The notes beneath the pieces are model-generated. The model ran no database searches. It saw only the letters and a list, made by a program, of their open reading frames with translations, and had not been told where the DNA came from. A stretch of 37,175 nucleotides of DNA from positions 1 through 37,175 of the forward strand of contig JAMXLL010000182.1 of assembly GCA_024281015.1 (NCBI GenBank), given 5' to 3'. This DNA comes from Candidatus Binataceae bacterium (GTDB lineage Bacteria > Desulfobacterota > Binatia > Binatales > Binataceae). The number at the start of each line of letters is the position of its first letter. Position 1 is the first letter of the stretch. This document shows, piece by piece, positions 24,355 through 32,927 of the stretch. The position numbers and the translations under genes are program-made.

Positions 24355-26634
24355 CTACGAACGGATCTCTGATGCAGGTTGAGATAACGGCGGGACAAGG
24401 GGTTCCAAAGGCAGTAATTGTAACTGGCCATTGCCGGCATCGAGGTACTCCTGGGCGATGCGGTCTTCCTCGCGCTCAACCTTTTCTTCCTGATCGAGCA
24501 GCGCCGCCATGCCGTCCAGATGACGCCGTACCTCGGCGGCCAATTCACGGTTAAGTCCCTTGACCAGCGCCAATTGCTCAACCGAGGCCTCTCGGATGCG
24601 CCGCAGACTGCCGAAATGACGCAGCAGTGCGCGGCGACGAACCGGGCCGATGCCTTCAACGTCGTCGAGTACTGAGCGCAGCCGCGCGCGGCGCCGGAGT
24701 TCGCGATTGTAAGTGATCGCAAAGCGATGGGCCTCATCGCGTACCCGCACCATCAGGAACAAAGCAGTCGAGTTTTTCGGCAGTACGATGGGGTCCTTGC
24801 GATTCGGCAGGAAGATCCGCTCTTCGGATTTTTCCACCATCCGCTCGCGCGGATCGTTCAGCACGTGCTGCTTGGCAATTGAGACGACATCGATCTGATC
24901 GAACAATTCCGCCTCTTTGAGGGCTTCGACTGCCACGTTAAGTTGACCCTTACCGCCATCGATGACCCATAAATCGGGGAACTCGTTTTCTTCCCGCGCA
25001 CGCCGCAGCCGCCGGCTCAACACTTCGTACATACTAGCGAAGTCATCCTGGCCTTCGACGGTGCGGATCCGGTAACGGCGGTAAAGGGCCTTTTGCGGCT
25101 CGCCCTCATCAAAGGTAACTTGCGACGCGACCACCATCGAACCCTGCAGGTTCGAGATGTCATAGCATTCGATGCGCTTGGGAGAATTGCGGAGATGGAG
25201 CTTCGTGCGTACTTCCTCCAGCATTTTCTCCCGCGTATTTTCGTTGTCGCGACGGGAATGGAAGCTCTGGCGGGCATTCTCGATTGCCATTTCGAGCAGG
25301 CGCCACTTCTCGCCGCGCTGCGGCACGACGAACTCCACCTTGCGTCCGCGCCGCTCGGACAGAAGTTCCGCACGCACGTCCGCGTCTTCAATTGTGACCG
25401 GCACGATCACGTCATCGGGCAGAAAGCGTACGCCTGAATAATACTGTGTCAGGAGATCCGCCAGTACTTCCTCATCCGGAAATTCCAGATCCTGAAAACT
25501 CCAGCTCTGGGTGCTGGTCAACTTGCCATTGCGAATCATCAGCACCAACGCCTCAATGAAACCTCCCTCGCGATAGAGGCCGAAGACGTCCTGGTCGCCG
25601 CCCCAGTGATGGAGGACCGTTTGACGCTCGACGGTTTTTTCGATTGCGCGCACGCGATCTCGCACTCTCGCCGCCTCTTCAAATTCCAACCGCTCGGCGT
25701 GCGCCCTCATCCGCTCGCGCATTTCCTTGAGCAGTTCCAGGTTCTTGCCTTCCAGGAGCATCTGCGCCGCCCGCAAGTGGCGTTCATACTCGGCGCGCTC
25801 AACCGCCAGACAACATGGCCCGAGACATCGTTTGATCTGGTATTCGATGCATGGCCGGGAGCGATTTCTGAACACCCCGTCGGAACAGGTGCGCAGCGGG
25901 AAAACCTTACGGATCACATCTATCGTTTCGCGCAACCCGTCGGCGGAGCCGAACGGGCCTATATAGCGCCCACCATCCTTAACGATCCGCCGGGTGACGG
26001 TAATGCGCGGCCAGTCGTGATGAGTGATTTTGGCGCTAAGGTAGGATTTGTCATCCTTGAGGCGAATATTGTAGCGAGGCTTGTATTGCTTGATCAGGTT
26101 GTTTTCGAGGATTAGCGCTTCCTTTTCGCTGCGCGCGAGCAGGGTATCGAAATCGCGCACGCGCTTCATCAGGTAGCGCACCTGCATGCGTCCGTCGCCA
26201 TTCTCGCGGAAATAGGCGCGCACCCGGGCACGAAGTGATTTGGCCTTGCCGACATACAGGACCTTGCCGCTACGATCCTTGAGCAGGTAAACGCCCGGCT
26301 CGACGGGAATGCCCTCGAGTTTTCGCGCCAATGGGTCGTCGCGAGGCTCGGGGGACGCCGCGTGCACTTCATCACTGGGCAGCGACGGATAAACCACGAG
26401 CGAATCGAATCGCGAAGCGACTTCTCCGACCGCTGGCAACGGCAAATCGCCCTGTACGGCTGACGCTGGCGCTTTCGGCTCTGAAGGTTGCGCACCGCTT
26501 TGCTGAGCTTCCGAGGTCAAGCCCAGCTCCTGATCGTTGCTGGACTTCCGGCTATCTGCCGGCAAAAGCGCCTCTTCGCTTGAACCATGCTTCGCGGCGG
26601 CCGGTTTACCGGTACTTGATGCGCTGTCGGCCAT
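24355..26634 (-). CDS. uvrC: Excinuclease ABC subunit C, with long N-terminal extension
   Basis: The product has 759 residues from ATG 26634. UvrC makes both incisions in nucleotide excision repair with UvrA and UvrB. Domains in order: GIY-YIG 3' nuclease (about 107-185, GIPVEPGVYLLKD and LYVGKAKSLRAR), Cys-rich region (CIEYQIKRCLGPC), UVR motif (EFEEAARVRDRVRAIEK), the RNaseH-like 5' nuclease (ECYDISNLQGSMVVAS and DLWVIDGGKGQLN), and tandem HhH (VEGIGPVRRRALLRHFG). Residues 1-105 are a Ser/Ala/Pro/Gln-rich extension not found in typical UvrC (about 600-650 aa). The start is supported by an extended -10 box just upstream. The frame stays open far upstream (to 27609) but has no coding character there. 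Confidence 0.95.
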   Translation of the reverse strand: MADSASSTGKPAAAKHGSSEEALLPADSRKSSNDQELGLTSEAQQSGAQPSEPKAPASAVQGDLPLPAVGEVASRFDSLVVYPSLPSDEVHAASPEPRDDPLARKLEGIPVEPGVYLLKDRSGKVLYVGKAKSLRARVRAYFRENGDGRMQVRYLMKRVRDFDTLLARSEKEALILENNLIKQYKPRYNIRLKDDKSYLSAKITHHDWPRITVTRRIVKDGGRYIGPFGSADGLRETIDVIRKVFPLRTCSDGVFRNRSRPCIEYQIKRCLGPCCLAVERAEYERHLRAAQMLLEGKNLELLKEMRERMRAHAERLEFEEAARVRDRVRAIEKTVERQTVLHHWGGDQDVFGLYREGGFIEALVLMIRNGKLTSTQSWSFQDLEFPDEEVLADLLTQYYSGVRFLPDDVIVPVTIEDADVRAELLSERRGRKVEFVVPQRGEKWRLLEMAIENARQSFHSRRDNENTREKMLEEVRTKLHLRNSPKRIECYDISNLQGSMVVASQVTFDEGEPQKALYRRYRIRTVEGQDDFASMYEVLSRRLRRAREENEFPDLWVIDGGKGQLNVAVEALKEAELFDQIDVVSIAKQHVLNDPRERMVEKSEERIFLPNRKDPIVLPKNSTALFLMVRVRDEAHRFAITYNRELRRRARLRSVLDDVEGIGPVRRRALLRHFGSLRRIREASVEQLALVKGLNRELAAEVRRHLDGMAALLDQEEKVEREEDRIAQEYLDAGNGQLQLLPLEPLVPPLSQPASEIRS

Positions 26635-26642
26635 GACTGTCG

Positions 26643-26651
26643 AGTATAGCA
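26643..26651 (-). promoter_or_regulatory. Extended -10 box TGCTATACT 8 bp before uvrC ATG
   Basis: On the minus strand TGC-TATACT is followed by CGACAGTC and then ATG 26634. TGnTATAAT-like extended -10 elements can work without a good -35. RNA should start about 7-8 bases after the box, that is at the ATG, giving a leaderless uvrC mRNA. No ribosome binding site is visible. Confidence 0.5.
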
Positions 26652-26876
26652 CTGTCCGGCAGGGTCGGTGTTTAAGGACAAGCCTCTTTACAGGAGCCAA
26701 AAAGACTAATAGGAGAGGTTTTTCGACCGGCGCGATCATAGACAGCTCGTTCGCATGCCCATACGCATCAGCCGCGCCGTGAGTTGAAGCCTCGGTTTGC
26801 TGCCGTCTCGAGCAAACCCCGGGAACCGCGGAGAGGATTTGCGAGGCGCACAAATTTAAGTCGCGAGGCTTCTTTA

Positions 26877-27060
26877 ATGGGACGACTCGACAAGAAGGTC
26901 GCAGTAAATCACCGGCTTTGCCAGTTGGAATGGGCCGCACCACGGCGATTCGCTGCGCCGGTGAGAGCGCCGCGGTAGTTGTCGCCTTCGACTGCGGGTT
27001 CGTCGCGCGCGGCAACGCGTTTGCGCAACAGTCAGCATTCGAGCTGCCCTGCAAATGGTC
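26877..27060 (+). pseudogene. Short-chain dehydrogenase (SDR) N-terminal relic, frameshifted
   Basis: From ATG 26877 (GAGG eight bases upstream) the frame gives MGRLDKKVAV, the usual start of SDR proteins (M.RL.GKVAVITG). The next frame then gives VGMGRTTAIRCAGESAAVVV, matching the SDR stretch GIGRATA..FA.EGA.VVV. The TG..SGIG glycine loop is broken across the frame change near 26910. After about 27060 nothing further of an SDR (no YxxxK region) is visible. It is a dead fragment lying between divergent uvrC and the acetamidase gene. Confidence 0.65.
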
Positions 27061-27129
27061 AGGCCGAGTTTCGCGAAGAATTAGCACCATTAGGTCTCGT
27101 TGACAGACATCGCAGGGACGGACTTTCCA

Positions 27130-28236
27130 ATGAGCCAAAAAGTGCACGAAATTCGGCTGGACAAAACCCAACGGCTCGCCGCGCAACCTGGCAAGGGCCA
27201 TAACCGCTGGCATCCTGATATCCCACCGATACTGAGAGTCGAACCCGGCGACGAGGTCGTGATCGATACGCTGGATGCGGTCGATCGGCAGATTTCGTCG
27301 AGCACAACGTTGGAGGATGTAGCCAAATGTGATCTCAATCTGGCCCATCCATTGACCGGTCCTGTCTGGATAGACGGTGCAGAAACCGGCGACCTGCTCG
27401 AGGTGCACATCGTTGATATCGTGGCGGATGGCAGTGGCTGGACCACTCAGTTGCCGGGGTTCGGATTTCTCCGCGATCTTTATCCTGAGCCTCATTTGGT
27501 GCGATGGCGGCTGAGCGCCGGTTTTGCCGAATCTCCCGACCTGCCGGGCGTCCGGATTCCCGAGGCATCGTTTCCAGGAGTTATCGGCCTGGCACCTTCG
27601 CGCGCCCAACTTCAGCAGATAATCGCGCGGGAACGCGCCACCGCCGAGCGTGGCGGCTTCGTGCTACCCCCTGAGCGACACTCTGCGCTCCCTGCTACCG
27701 AACCGATCGCCTCTGAGGGCTTGCGTACGATCCCGCCCCGGGAAACCGGCGGCAACCTCGACGTGAAGCAACTCCTTACGGGTACAAAGGTTTACCTTCC
27801 GGTATCGGCTAGCGGTGCGCTGTTTTCGATCGGCGACGCTCATTTTGCGCAAGGCGATGGCGAAGTATGTGGCACTGCCATCGAAATGGCCGCGACGTTT
27901 CATCTTCGGTTCGATCTGCACAAGCGGGCGGCACGCGAACGCGGAATTAAATCAGTTCAATTCAGCGGCGCCTACGAACCGAGGGAGCGGCGGCAGTATT
28001 ACGCCACAACTGGGCTCTCGATGGCGGGAGACGTGCAGCAATCGGAAGACGCAACGCTAGCCGCGCGCAACGCGCTACTCGCGATGATAGATAATCTGCA
28101 GCAACGCGGCTTCAATCGGCAACAAGCCTACGCCATTTGCAGCGTGGCAGTGGATCTGCGTATCAGCGAGTTAGTTGACGTTCCCAACTTCGTTGTCACT
28201 GCATTCCTGCCGCTCGACATTTTCGTTACATGCTAA
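27130..28236 (+). CDS. Acetamidase/formamidase family protein
   Basis: The product has 368 residues from ATG 27130, which has GGGACGGA about eight bases upstream. It belongs to the FmdA/AmdA family (PF03069), which hydrolyses short amides to acid and ammonia. Family landmarks are NRWHPDIPPILRVEPGDEVV (about 25-44), NLAHPLTGPVWIDGAETGD (about 73-91) and the metal-site region SIGDAHFAQGDGEVCGTAIE (about 236-255). SVAVDLRISELVDVPN near the C-terminus is also conserved. The gene is followed after 91 bp by a cyclase-family hydrolase on the same strand; both act on amide or ring-amide substrates, so they may share a pathway. It is cytoplasmic, with no signal peptide. Confidence 0.9.
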   Translation: MSQKVHEIRLDKTQRLAAQPGKGHNRWHPDIPPILRVEPGDEVVIDTLDAVDRQISSSTTLEDVAKCDLNLAHPLTGPVWIDGAETGDLLEVHIVDIVADGSGWTTQLPGFGFLRDLYPEPHLVRWRLSAGFAESPDLPGVRIPEASFPGVIGLAPSRAQLQQIIARERATAERGGFVLPPERHSALPATEPIASEGLRTIPPRETGGNLDVKQLLTGTKVYLPVSASGALFSIGDAHFAQGDGEVCGTAIEMAATFHLRFDLHKRAARERGIKSVQFSGAYEPRERRQYYATTGLSMAGDVQQSEDATLAARNALLAMIDNLQQRGFNRQQAYAICSVAVDLRISELVDVPNFVVTAFLPLDIFVTC

Positions 28237-28327
28237 GAACGCGGCACATCGATGTGAATATTCTCCCGGATGCAGGACTCCATCTCTCTTCTACGGGAAG
28301 ACTCTCTGAGAGGCCACGGGGTGTCGC

Positions 28328-29257
28328 ATGACCACAACATATACCACTTCAGAAATTGCCGAGTTGCTGCAGAGAGTAAGCAACTGGGGCCGCTGGGGCA
28401 CCAATGACCAGCGCGGCGCGCTGAATTACATTTCCAACGAAAAGCGGGCCGCAGCCGCGCGGCTGGTCAGCACCGGCGAGACGGTATCGCTCGCTCTGCC
28501 TCTGGCGACTCGTCCGTCGCGCGACAATCCGGCTCCCGTCACCCATCTTATGATTCGCTCGGGCGATGTAGGTCATCCGCTCGGATCGTGGGGATGCGCC
28601 GACTATTTTGCCATCGAACCTCATGGGCTGGCCACTACCCATCTCGATGCGCTCTGCCATCATTTTTACCAGGGCAAGATGTATAACGGCTTCGATTACA
28701 CGGAGGTCGATTTCCAGGGCGCGCACAAATGCGCAATTGATGTCGCGCGCGACGGCATAATCAGCCGCGGCGTTCTGATGGATATTCCGCGGTTACGGCA
28801 AATGGAATGGCTCGAACCGGGCGAGGCGATCTCTCCCGCTGATCTCGAGGCGGCCGAGCGCGCTCAGCATGTTGAACTCCGCGAGGGCGACGTGATGCTC
28901 TTGCGCACAGGCCGTTTCAAGCTGCGCCGCACCAAAGGAGTGGGTGCTTTTGGGGGCATGAAGATGCCCGGGTTGCACGCGTCATGTCTCGAATGGCTCT
29001 ATGAGCGCCAAATTGCGGTGCTCGGCTCTGATGCGGTCAGCGACGTCTTGCCGACCCCTTACGAACCGCCGCTCCGGATGCCGATTCATACCGGAACATT
29101 GGTTATGATGGGGGTGCATCTGATCGACAACGCCGACCTGGAAGCATTGGCCGACAAATGTGCGCTCGAACACCGCTACGAATTCATGTTCAGCCTGTTG
29201 CCATTGATCCTCGAACGCGGGACCGCCTCCCCCGCTAACCCGGTGGCGTTGTTCTAA
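28328..29257 (+). CDS. Cyclase-family metal hydrolase (kynurenine formamidase-like)
   Basis: The product has 309 residues, in the cyclase/KynB-like family (PF04199). The metal motif is HGLATTHLDALCH (about 98-110), close to the family HxGTHxDxPxH. The Thr-Thr-His-Leu-Asp core is kept, while the position of the family Pro is not. SGDVGHPLGSWGCADYFA, REGDVMLLRTGR (about 187-198) and GSDAVSDVLPTP (about 236-247) are further landmarks. In this longer branch the exact substrate is unknown; known relatives open N-formyl or cyclic amide bonds. It lies 91 bp after the acetamidase-like gene and probably in the same transcript. Confidence 0.85.
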   Translation: MTTTYTTSEIAELLQRVSNWGRWGTNDQRGALNYISNEKRAAAARLVSTGETVSLALPLATRPSRDNPAPVTHLMIRSGDVGHPLGSWGCADYFAIEPHGLATTHLDALCHHFYQGKMYNGFDYTEVDFQGAHKCAIDVARDGIISRGVLMDIPRLRQMEWLEPGEAISPADLEAAERAQHVELREGDVMLLRTGRFKLRRTKGVGAFGGMKMPGLHASCLEWLYERQIAVLGSDAVSDVLPTPYEPPLRMPIHTGTLVMMGVHLIDNADLEALADKCALEHRYEFMFSLLPLILERGTASPANPVALF

Positions 29258-29362
29258 GGGCATGGGAATGCGAGCTGGGTCGGCTTGTTCCAGCTTGGCT
29301 CGCTGATGCCGCCAATGCTAGCCTTCCCGTATTCCGCGCACGTCGCCGGCCGAGGTCTGCGC

Positions 29363-30157
29363 ATGCAAAACCAGCATCAGCCACGCGGCAAAATTTGGCT
29401 TACCACAATCGCCATAATCACCATGATTCTGAGTCTTGTGGCGATTGAGAGGCGAGCGAGTGCGCAGTCTGCGTTAGTGGACGATTCACCGCCGGCTGCA
29501 GCGAATACTTCGACCGAGGACAATCTCACCTCCGCTCCGGAACCGGCGGGCAGCGAAACCACACCGCCGCCCGTTGCTGACGATGCGCCAATCGCAGCGG
29601 GGATCGACGATTCGGCGCCTGTGAGCGATTCCGATACGGTCGAATCATCGCCTCCCGAATACGCTCCTGCTTCGAACGACGAATCGGCTTCCGGTTCGCA
29701 AGACAGCGCAGTGCTGGAGATTCCGCAGGTAGTTAACCTGACAAACGGCGGTGCCAGCGATCAACAGGCCGCTATCGACGGCTCAGCCTCGGATGCACAA
29801 GCGAGCTCGGATGGCACCGCACAATCCGCCCAAGGCGAGGAGCAGGCCGCTCAGACAAATAGTCTGGCCGGGGCCGCCGGCCAGGTAGGTACATTGCAAG
29901 ATTACGAGGAACATGCGAACGATCCACCGCCGGGGCCTATCTTCTTCGGTCCTGGAATCGCAGTGGCACGCTTCCCGCGACCGCCGCTGTTCACGCTCCC
30001 GCGACAGCGGCTGATCGGTGTTCCACTAGCGCCTCCTATTATACTGCCGCCAACGAGCACCGGTCCGTTTCCCTCTACCAGCCCGATGCTGATGCCGCCG
30101 CGCATTGGAGTCATGGGCTCGTTCCCCAGGGGAGGCATGATGAGGTTTCGACGGTAA
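29363..30157 (+). CDS. Exported low-complexity acidic/proline-rich protein
   Basis: The product has 264 residues from ATG 29363 (CGAGGT seven bases upstream); the frame is open from TTG 29285 without a site. A signal peptide or anchor lies at about 10-35 (IWLTTIAIITMILSLVAIE, then ASAQ). Residues about 36-190 are Ser/Ala/Asp/Glu/Pro-rich and lack predicted structure. The C-terminal 70 residues switch to a basic, hydrophobic, proline-rich tail (FFGPGIAVARFPRPPLF, then PRIGVMGSFPRGGMMRFRR). No family is recognised. The sharp acidic-to-basic change suggests a disordered envelope protein. It sits between the cyclase gene and coaX in the same direction. Confidence 0.65.
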   Translation: MQNQHQPRGKIWLTTIAIITMILSLVAIERRASAQSALVDDSPPAAANTSTEDNLTSAPEPAGSETTPPPVADDAPIAAGIDDSAPVSDSDTVESSPPEYAPASNDESASGSQDSAVLEIPQVVNLTNGGASDQQAAIDGSASDAQASSDGTAQSAQGEEQAAQTNSLAGAAGQVGTLQDYEEHANDPPPGPIFFGPGIAVARFPRPPLFTLPRQRLIGVPLAPPIILPPTSTGPFPSTSPMLMPPRIGVMGSFPRGGMMRFRR

Positions 30158-30232
30158 CCGTCGTCGATTACTTCGCGCGACAGGCATGCTGGGATTAGGG
30201 TCAGTTTGGAAACAGGGCAGAAGGGGATATCG

Positions 30233-31006
30233 ATGTTGGTTACGATCGACGTCGGAAATACGCACACCGTCATCGGCATTTACGAAGGCGAGCGTCTGAC
30301 GCACCATTGGCGGATTTCCACTGATGCGGAGCGCACCGCCGATGAATACGGAGTAATGCTCCAGGTGCTGTTGCAAAGCGCCGGATTACCGATGCCCTTC
30401 CGTCCTGAGGGCGTCGTCGTGGCATGCGTGGTGCCTCCCCTGAACCATGTGATTGAGCAATTGTGCGACCGCTACTTTCATTGCCAGCCACTGATCGTTG
30501 GCCCGGGTATTAAAACCGGCATGCCTATCCTCTACGAGAACCCCAAAGAGGTCGGCGCCGACCGTATCGTCGACGCGGTTGCAGCCTATGAGCGCTACGC
30601 CTCGGCAGTAATCGTGGTGGATTTCAGCACCGCCACAGCGTTCGATTATGTGACCGGGCGAGGTGAGTACGTCGGCGGCGCGATCGCACCGGGATTGGAA
30701 ATCTCTATGAACGCGCTGGTCGAGCACGCCGCCAAACTTTATCGGGTGGAACTGATTCGACCGCGCGATGTGGTCGGCCGGACCACGGTTGGCGCGATTC
30801 AATCAGGGCTGATCTATGGCTATACAGCGCTGGTGGACGGCCTGATCGAACGCATCATCCACGAACGTGGGGAAAATACCCATGTGATTGCAACTGGGGG
30901 ATTTGCCGAATTAATCGCGCCCGAATCGGAAATGATCGAAGATGTGGACGAATTCCTGACCCTAAAGGGTCTGCGGCTGATCTTTGAACGCAACCGCCGC
31001 CTGTGA
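30233..31006 (+). CDS. coaX: Type III pantothenate kinase
   Basis: The product has 257 residues from ATG 30233 (AAGGGGAT upstream). It phosphorylates pantothenate in the first step of coenzyme A synthesis and is an ASKHA-fold enzyme insensitive to CoA feedback. Landmarks are TIDVGNTHTVIGIYEGE (phosphate 1 loop, Asp6), HHWRISTDAERTADEYG, GADRIVDAVAAYERY (about 105-119), VVDFSTATAFD (about 125-135), YVGGAIAPGLEIS and ATGGFAELI. The phosphate 2 motif is normally DFGTATTFD; here Gly is Ser and the second Thr is Ala, which is unusual but leaves the core Asp and Thr. It is followed by an MBL hydrolase after 27 bp. Confidence 0.95.
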   Translation: MLVTIDVGNTHTVIGIYEGERLTHHWRISTDAERTADEYGVMLQVLLQSAGLPMPFRPEGVVVACVVPPLNHVIEQLCDRYFHCQPLIVGPGIKTGMPILYENPKEVGADRIVDAVAAYERYASAVIVVDFSTATAFDYVTGRGEYVGGAIAPGLEISMNALVEHAAKLYRVELIRPRDVVGRTTVGAIQSGLIYGYTALVDGLIERIIHERGENTHVIATGGFAELIAPESEMIEDVDEFLTLKGLRLIFERNRRL

Positions 31007-31033
31007 AATAAACATCGCTATAAGGAAGCTCCG

Positions 31034-31915
31034 ATGCCAGAACCCCAACGAGTCGTAACCGACACGATGCTCGGTCTCAAGCTGCCGGACTATGCCCGGC
31101 TCTCACCCCTGGTTGCGACCGTACTGGGGCATAACCCCGGTCCGTTCACAGGGCCCGGCACTAATACCTACATTATCGGGACGGGCCGCCGTCCCCTTTT
31201 GCTGGATACCGGCATAGGGGTGGCGAAATGGGCCGAGAACTTGCCGCTCGGATTGCGCGAACTCGCTGGCACTGACGCGCTCGGGCGTGTCGTCCTGACC
31301 CATGCACATCAGGATCATATCGGGGGAATGAAGGACGTAACGCGAATTTTCGGTCGATTGGAGGTGATGAAGAAGCCTTGGCCCAAACCTGGCCCCGATG
31401 ATGCCGCTGGTGTGCCAGTTACTGCCATCGACCACGGTGCGGTTGTTGCTACTGAGGGTGCAACGCTGAGCGCAGTCTTTACGCCCGGTCACGCGCCGGA
31501 CCATCTATGCTACTATCTCTCGGAAGAAAAGGCCTTATTTACCGGAGACGTAATCCTGGGGGCGGGGACGACGGTAATTCCCGATGAAACCGGCGACCTC
31601 GGCCAGTACATGGATTCCTTGCGGCGGTTGTTGGCGCTTGATGTCGAGAAGATCTACCCGGCCCATGGACCGGTGATCCATAATGCACGGCAGAAGATCG
31701 GCGAATATATCGCCCATCGTGAACTCCGGGAACGACAGATTACCGGAGCTTTAAGCAACGGCCCACTGGAAGTCATGGCTATAGTAAAGCGCATTTATAC
31801 CGACGTGCCCGAGTTCCTTCATCCCGCGGCGGCGCAGTCGGTGCGCTCCCATTTGCGCAAGCTGCTCAACGAAGGACGCGTGGAAGAGCATGAAAAGGTG
31901 TGGTCGCTCAAATAG
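31034..31915 (+). CDS. MBL-fold hydrolase, LACTB2-like with winged helix
   Basis: The product has 293 residues; ATG 31034 has AGGAAG upstream. The zinc-binding HxHxDH is THAHQDHIGG (His90, His92, Asp94, His95). Further ligands are in FTPGHAPDHL (about 155-164), FTGDVILG (Asp about 178) and YPAHGP (about 216). The front loop GPGTNTYIIGTG, the LLLDTG turn and the C-terminal winged helix (about 245-293, ending KLLNEGRVEEHEKVWSLK) are those of the LACTB2-type branch. Relatives include endoribonucleases and thioester hydrolases. It sits between coaX and the PDZ gene and overlaps the latter by 26 bp. Confidence 0.9.
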   Translation: MPEPQRVVTDTMLGLKLPDYARLSPLVATVLGHNPGPFTGPGTNTYIIGTGRRPLLLDTGIGVAKWAENLPLGLRELAGTDALGRVVLTHAHQDHIGGMKDVTRIFGRLEVMKKPWPKPGPDDAAGVPVTAIDHGAVVATEGATLSAVFTPGHAPDHLCYYLSEEKALFTGDVILGAGTTVIPDETGDLGQYMDSLRRLLALDVEKIYPAHGPVIHNARQKIGEYIAHRELRERQITGALSNGPLEVMAIVKRIYTDVPEFLHPAAAQSVRSHLRKLLNEGRVEEHEKVWSLK

Positions 31916-32825
31916 TGCCGCCAGGTTAGCCTGCTCGTGGCAGCGGCTCCTAAGCTCATCCCGGTTGATTCAGAGTTGTAGGCTTACTGCAGCGGTTGCT
32001 TGCGCACTATCCGTTATAACTCTTAGCTCCCCCGCCTTACCCGCAGCTTACAGTGAGAATTCATTTTCACGGCCATCCTCGGAGCCGCCCGTCAGCACCG
32101 CTTGCGAGGGCGTTTTGCTCGACTCCTCGGCAGATGCTTCATGTCGCCCTCCCGAGGCTGCCCTTTTAGCATTTGAGCCCGGCGAACAGGACACGAACGC
32201 ACCTGCGACTACCACTGAGATACCACCGGCTGTACCAGGAACGACTCCAGTTGACTCACAATCTTCGCCTGGTGATGCAGCGGCTCCTGTCCAGCAAACT
32301 GGAACGGCCGACTACGACGACGGGATCATCCGCTACGAACACGCCAAAAATGGCGAGATAAGCGGCCCACCAGTTGGCTCGTTGGATGACTTCATGAGCG
32401 AGGGCGACATTACTTCGCCACTCGGATTCGAAGTTCGCGAGGACAAGCGCCGCGTTAAAAAAGGGGCGGAGGCGCAGGGACTGTTGATCATGGAGGTTTT
32501 CGCCGGCACTCCGGCCGCGCGTGCGGGTCTGCATCCTTACCATCGGGCGGTGCGCGACGTGCTCGAGACTGCCGCCGTGGCTGGCGCCATGTTTGTTCCG
32601 CCGGTAGTCCTCCTCGTGCCGGTATTCGACCAGGTCCGTGTGGGCGAGAGTTATGATTTGATAATCGGAGTCGACGGCTCGCGAGTGACCAATTTCCTCG
32701 ATTTCCAGGATCGGTTGCGTGATGTGCAGCCAGGTGAAATCGTCTATTTCAGCATCATACGCAACGGCGAGCGGATGCAGATTCCTGTACCTGTGCCGGA
32801 AAACTTCACTAATCCCCCATTTTAA
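31890..32825 (+). CDS. Exported PDZ-domain protein with a hydrophobic insertion
   Basis: The product has 311 residues from ATG 31890 (GGAAG nearby), inside the 3' end of the MBL gene. The N-terminus has an atypically long positive region (about 30 residues), then a signal helix (LTAAVACALSVITLSSPALP). A Pro/Ala/Thr-rich spacer runs to about 150. The rest is a PDZ fold: GLLIMEVFAGTPAARAGL (about 197-214), then a roughly 35-residue insert (LETAAVAGAMFVPPVVLLVP), then YDLIIGVDGSRVTNFLDFQD and LRDVQPGEIVYFSIIRNGER. The insert falls between two elements usually joined by a short turn. No protease domain is fused. It may be an envelope adaptor protein. Confidence 0.78.
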   Translation: MKRCGRSNSAARLACSWQRLLSSSRLIQSCRLTAAVACALSVITLSSPALPAAYSENSFSRPSSEPPVSTACEGVLLDSSADASCRPPEAALLAFEPGEQDTNAPATTTEIPPAVPGTTPVDSQSSPGDAAAPVQQTGTADYDDGIIRYEHAKNGEISGPPVGSLDDFMSEGDITSPLGFEVREDKRRVKKGAEAQGLLIMEVFAGTPAARAGLHPYHRAVRDVLETAAVAGAMFVPPVVLLVPVFDQVRVGESYDLIIGVDGSRVTNFLDFQDRLRDVQPGEIVYFSIIRNGERMQIPVPVPENFTNPPF

Positions 32826-32927
32826 CGGGGCGGGATTGACCGGGAGTTAAACGATTCCGACTTTCCGCAAAGCGTATCGGGCATTCGCCGGTGAACTGGA
32901 TGAGTGGAAGGAGGGACGGTTGCAACC

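Noticed and set aside
26635-27609. Upstream continuation of the uvrC frame (325 open codons)
   Set aside because: It is antisense to the acetamidase gene, shows no family similarity, and the promoter and start at 26634 explain uvrC fully.
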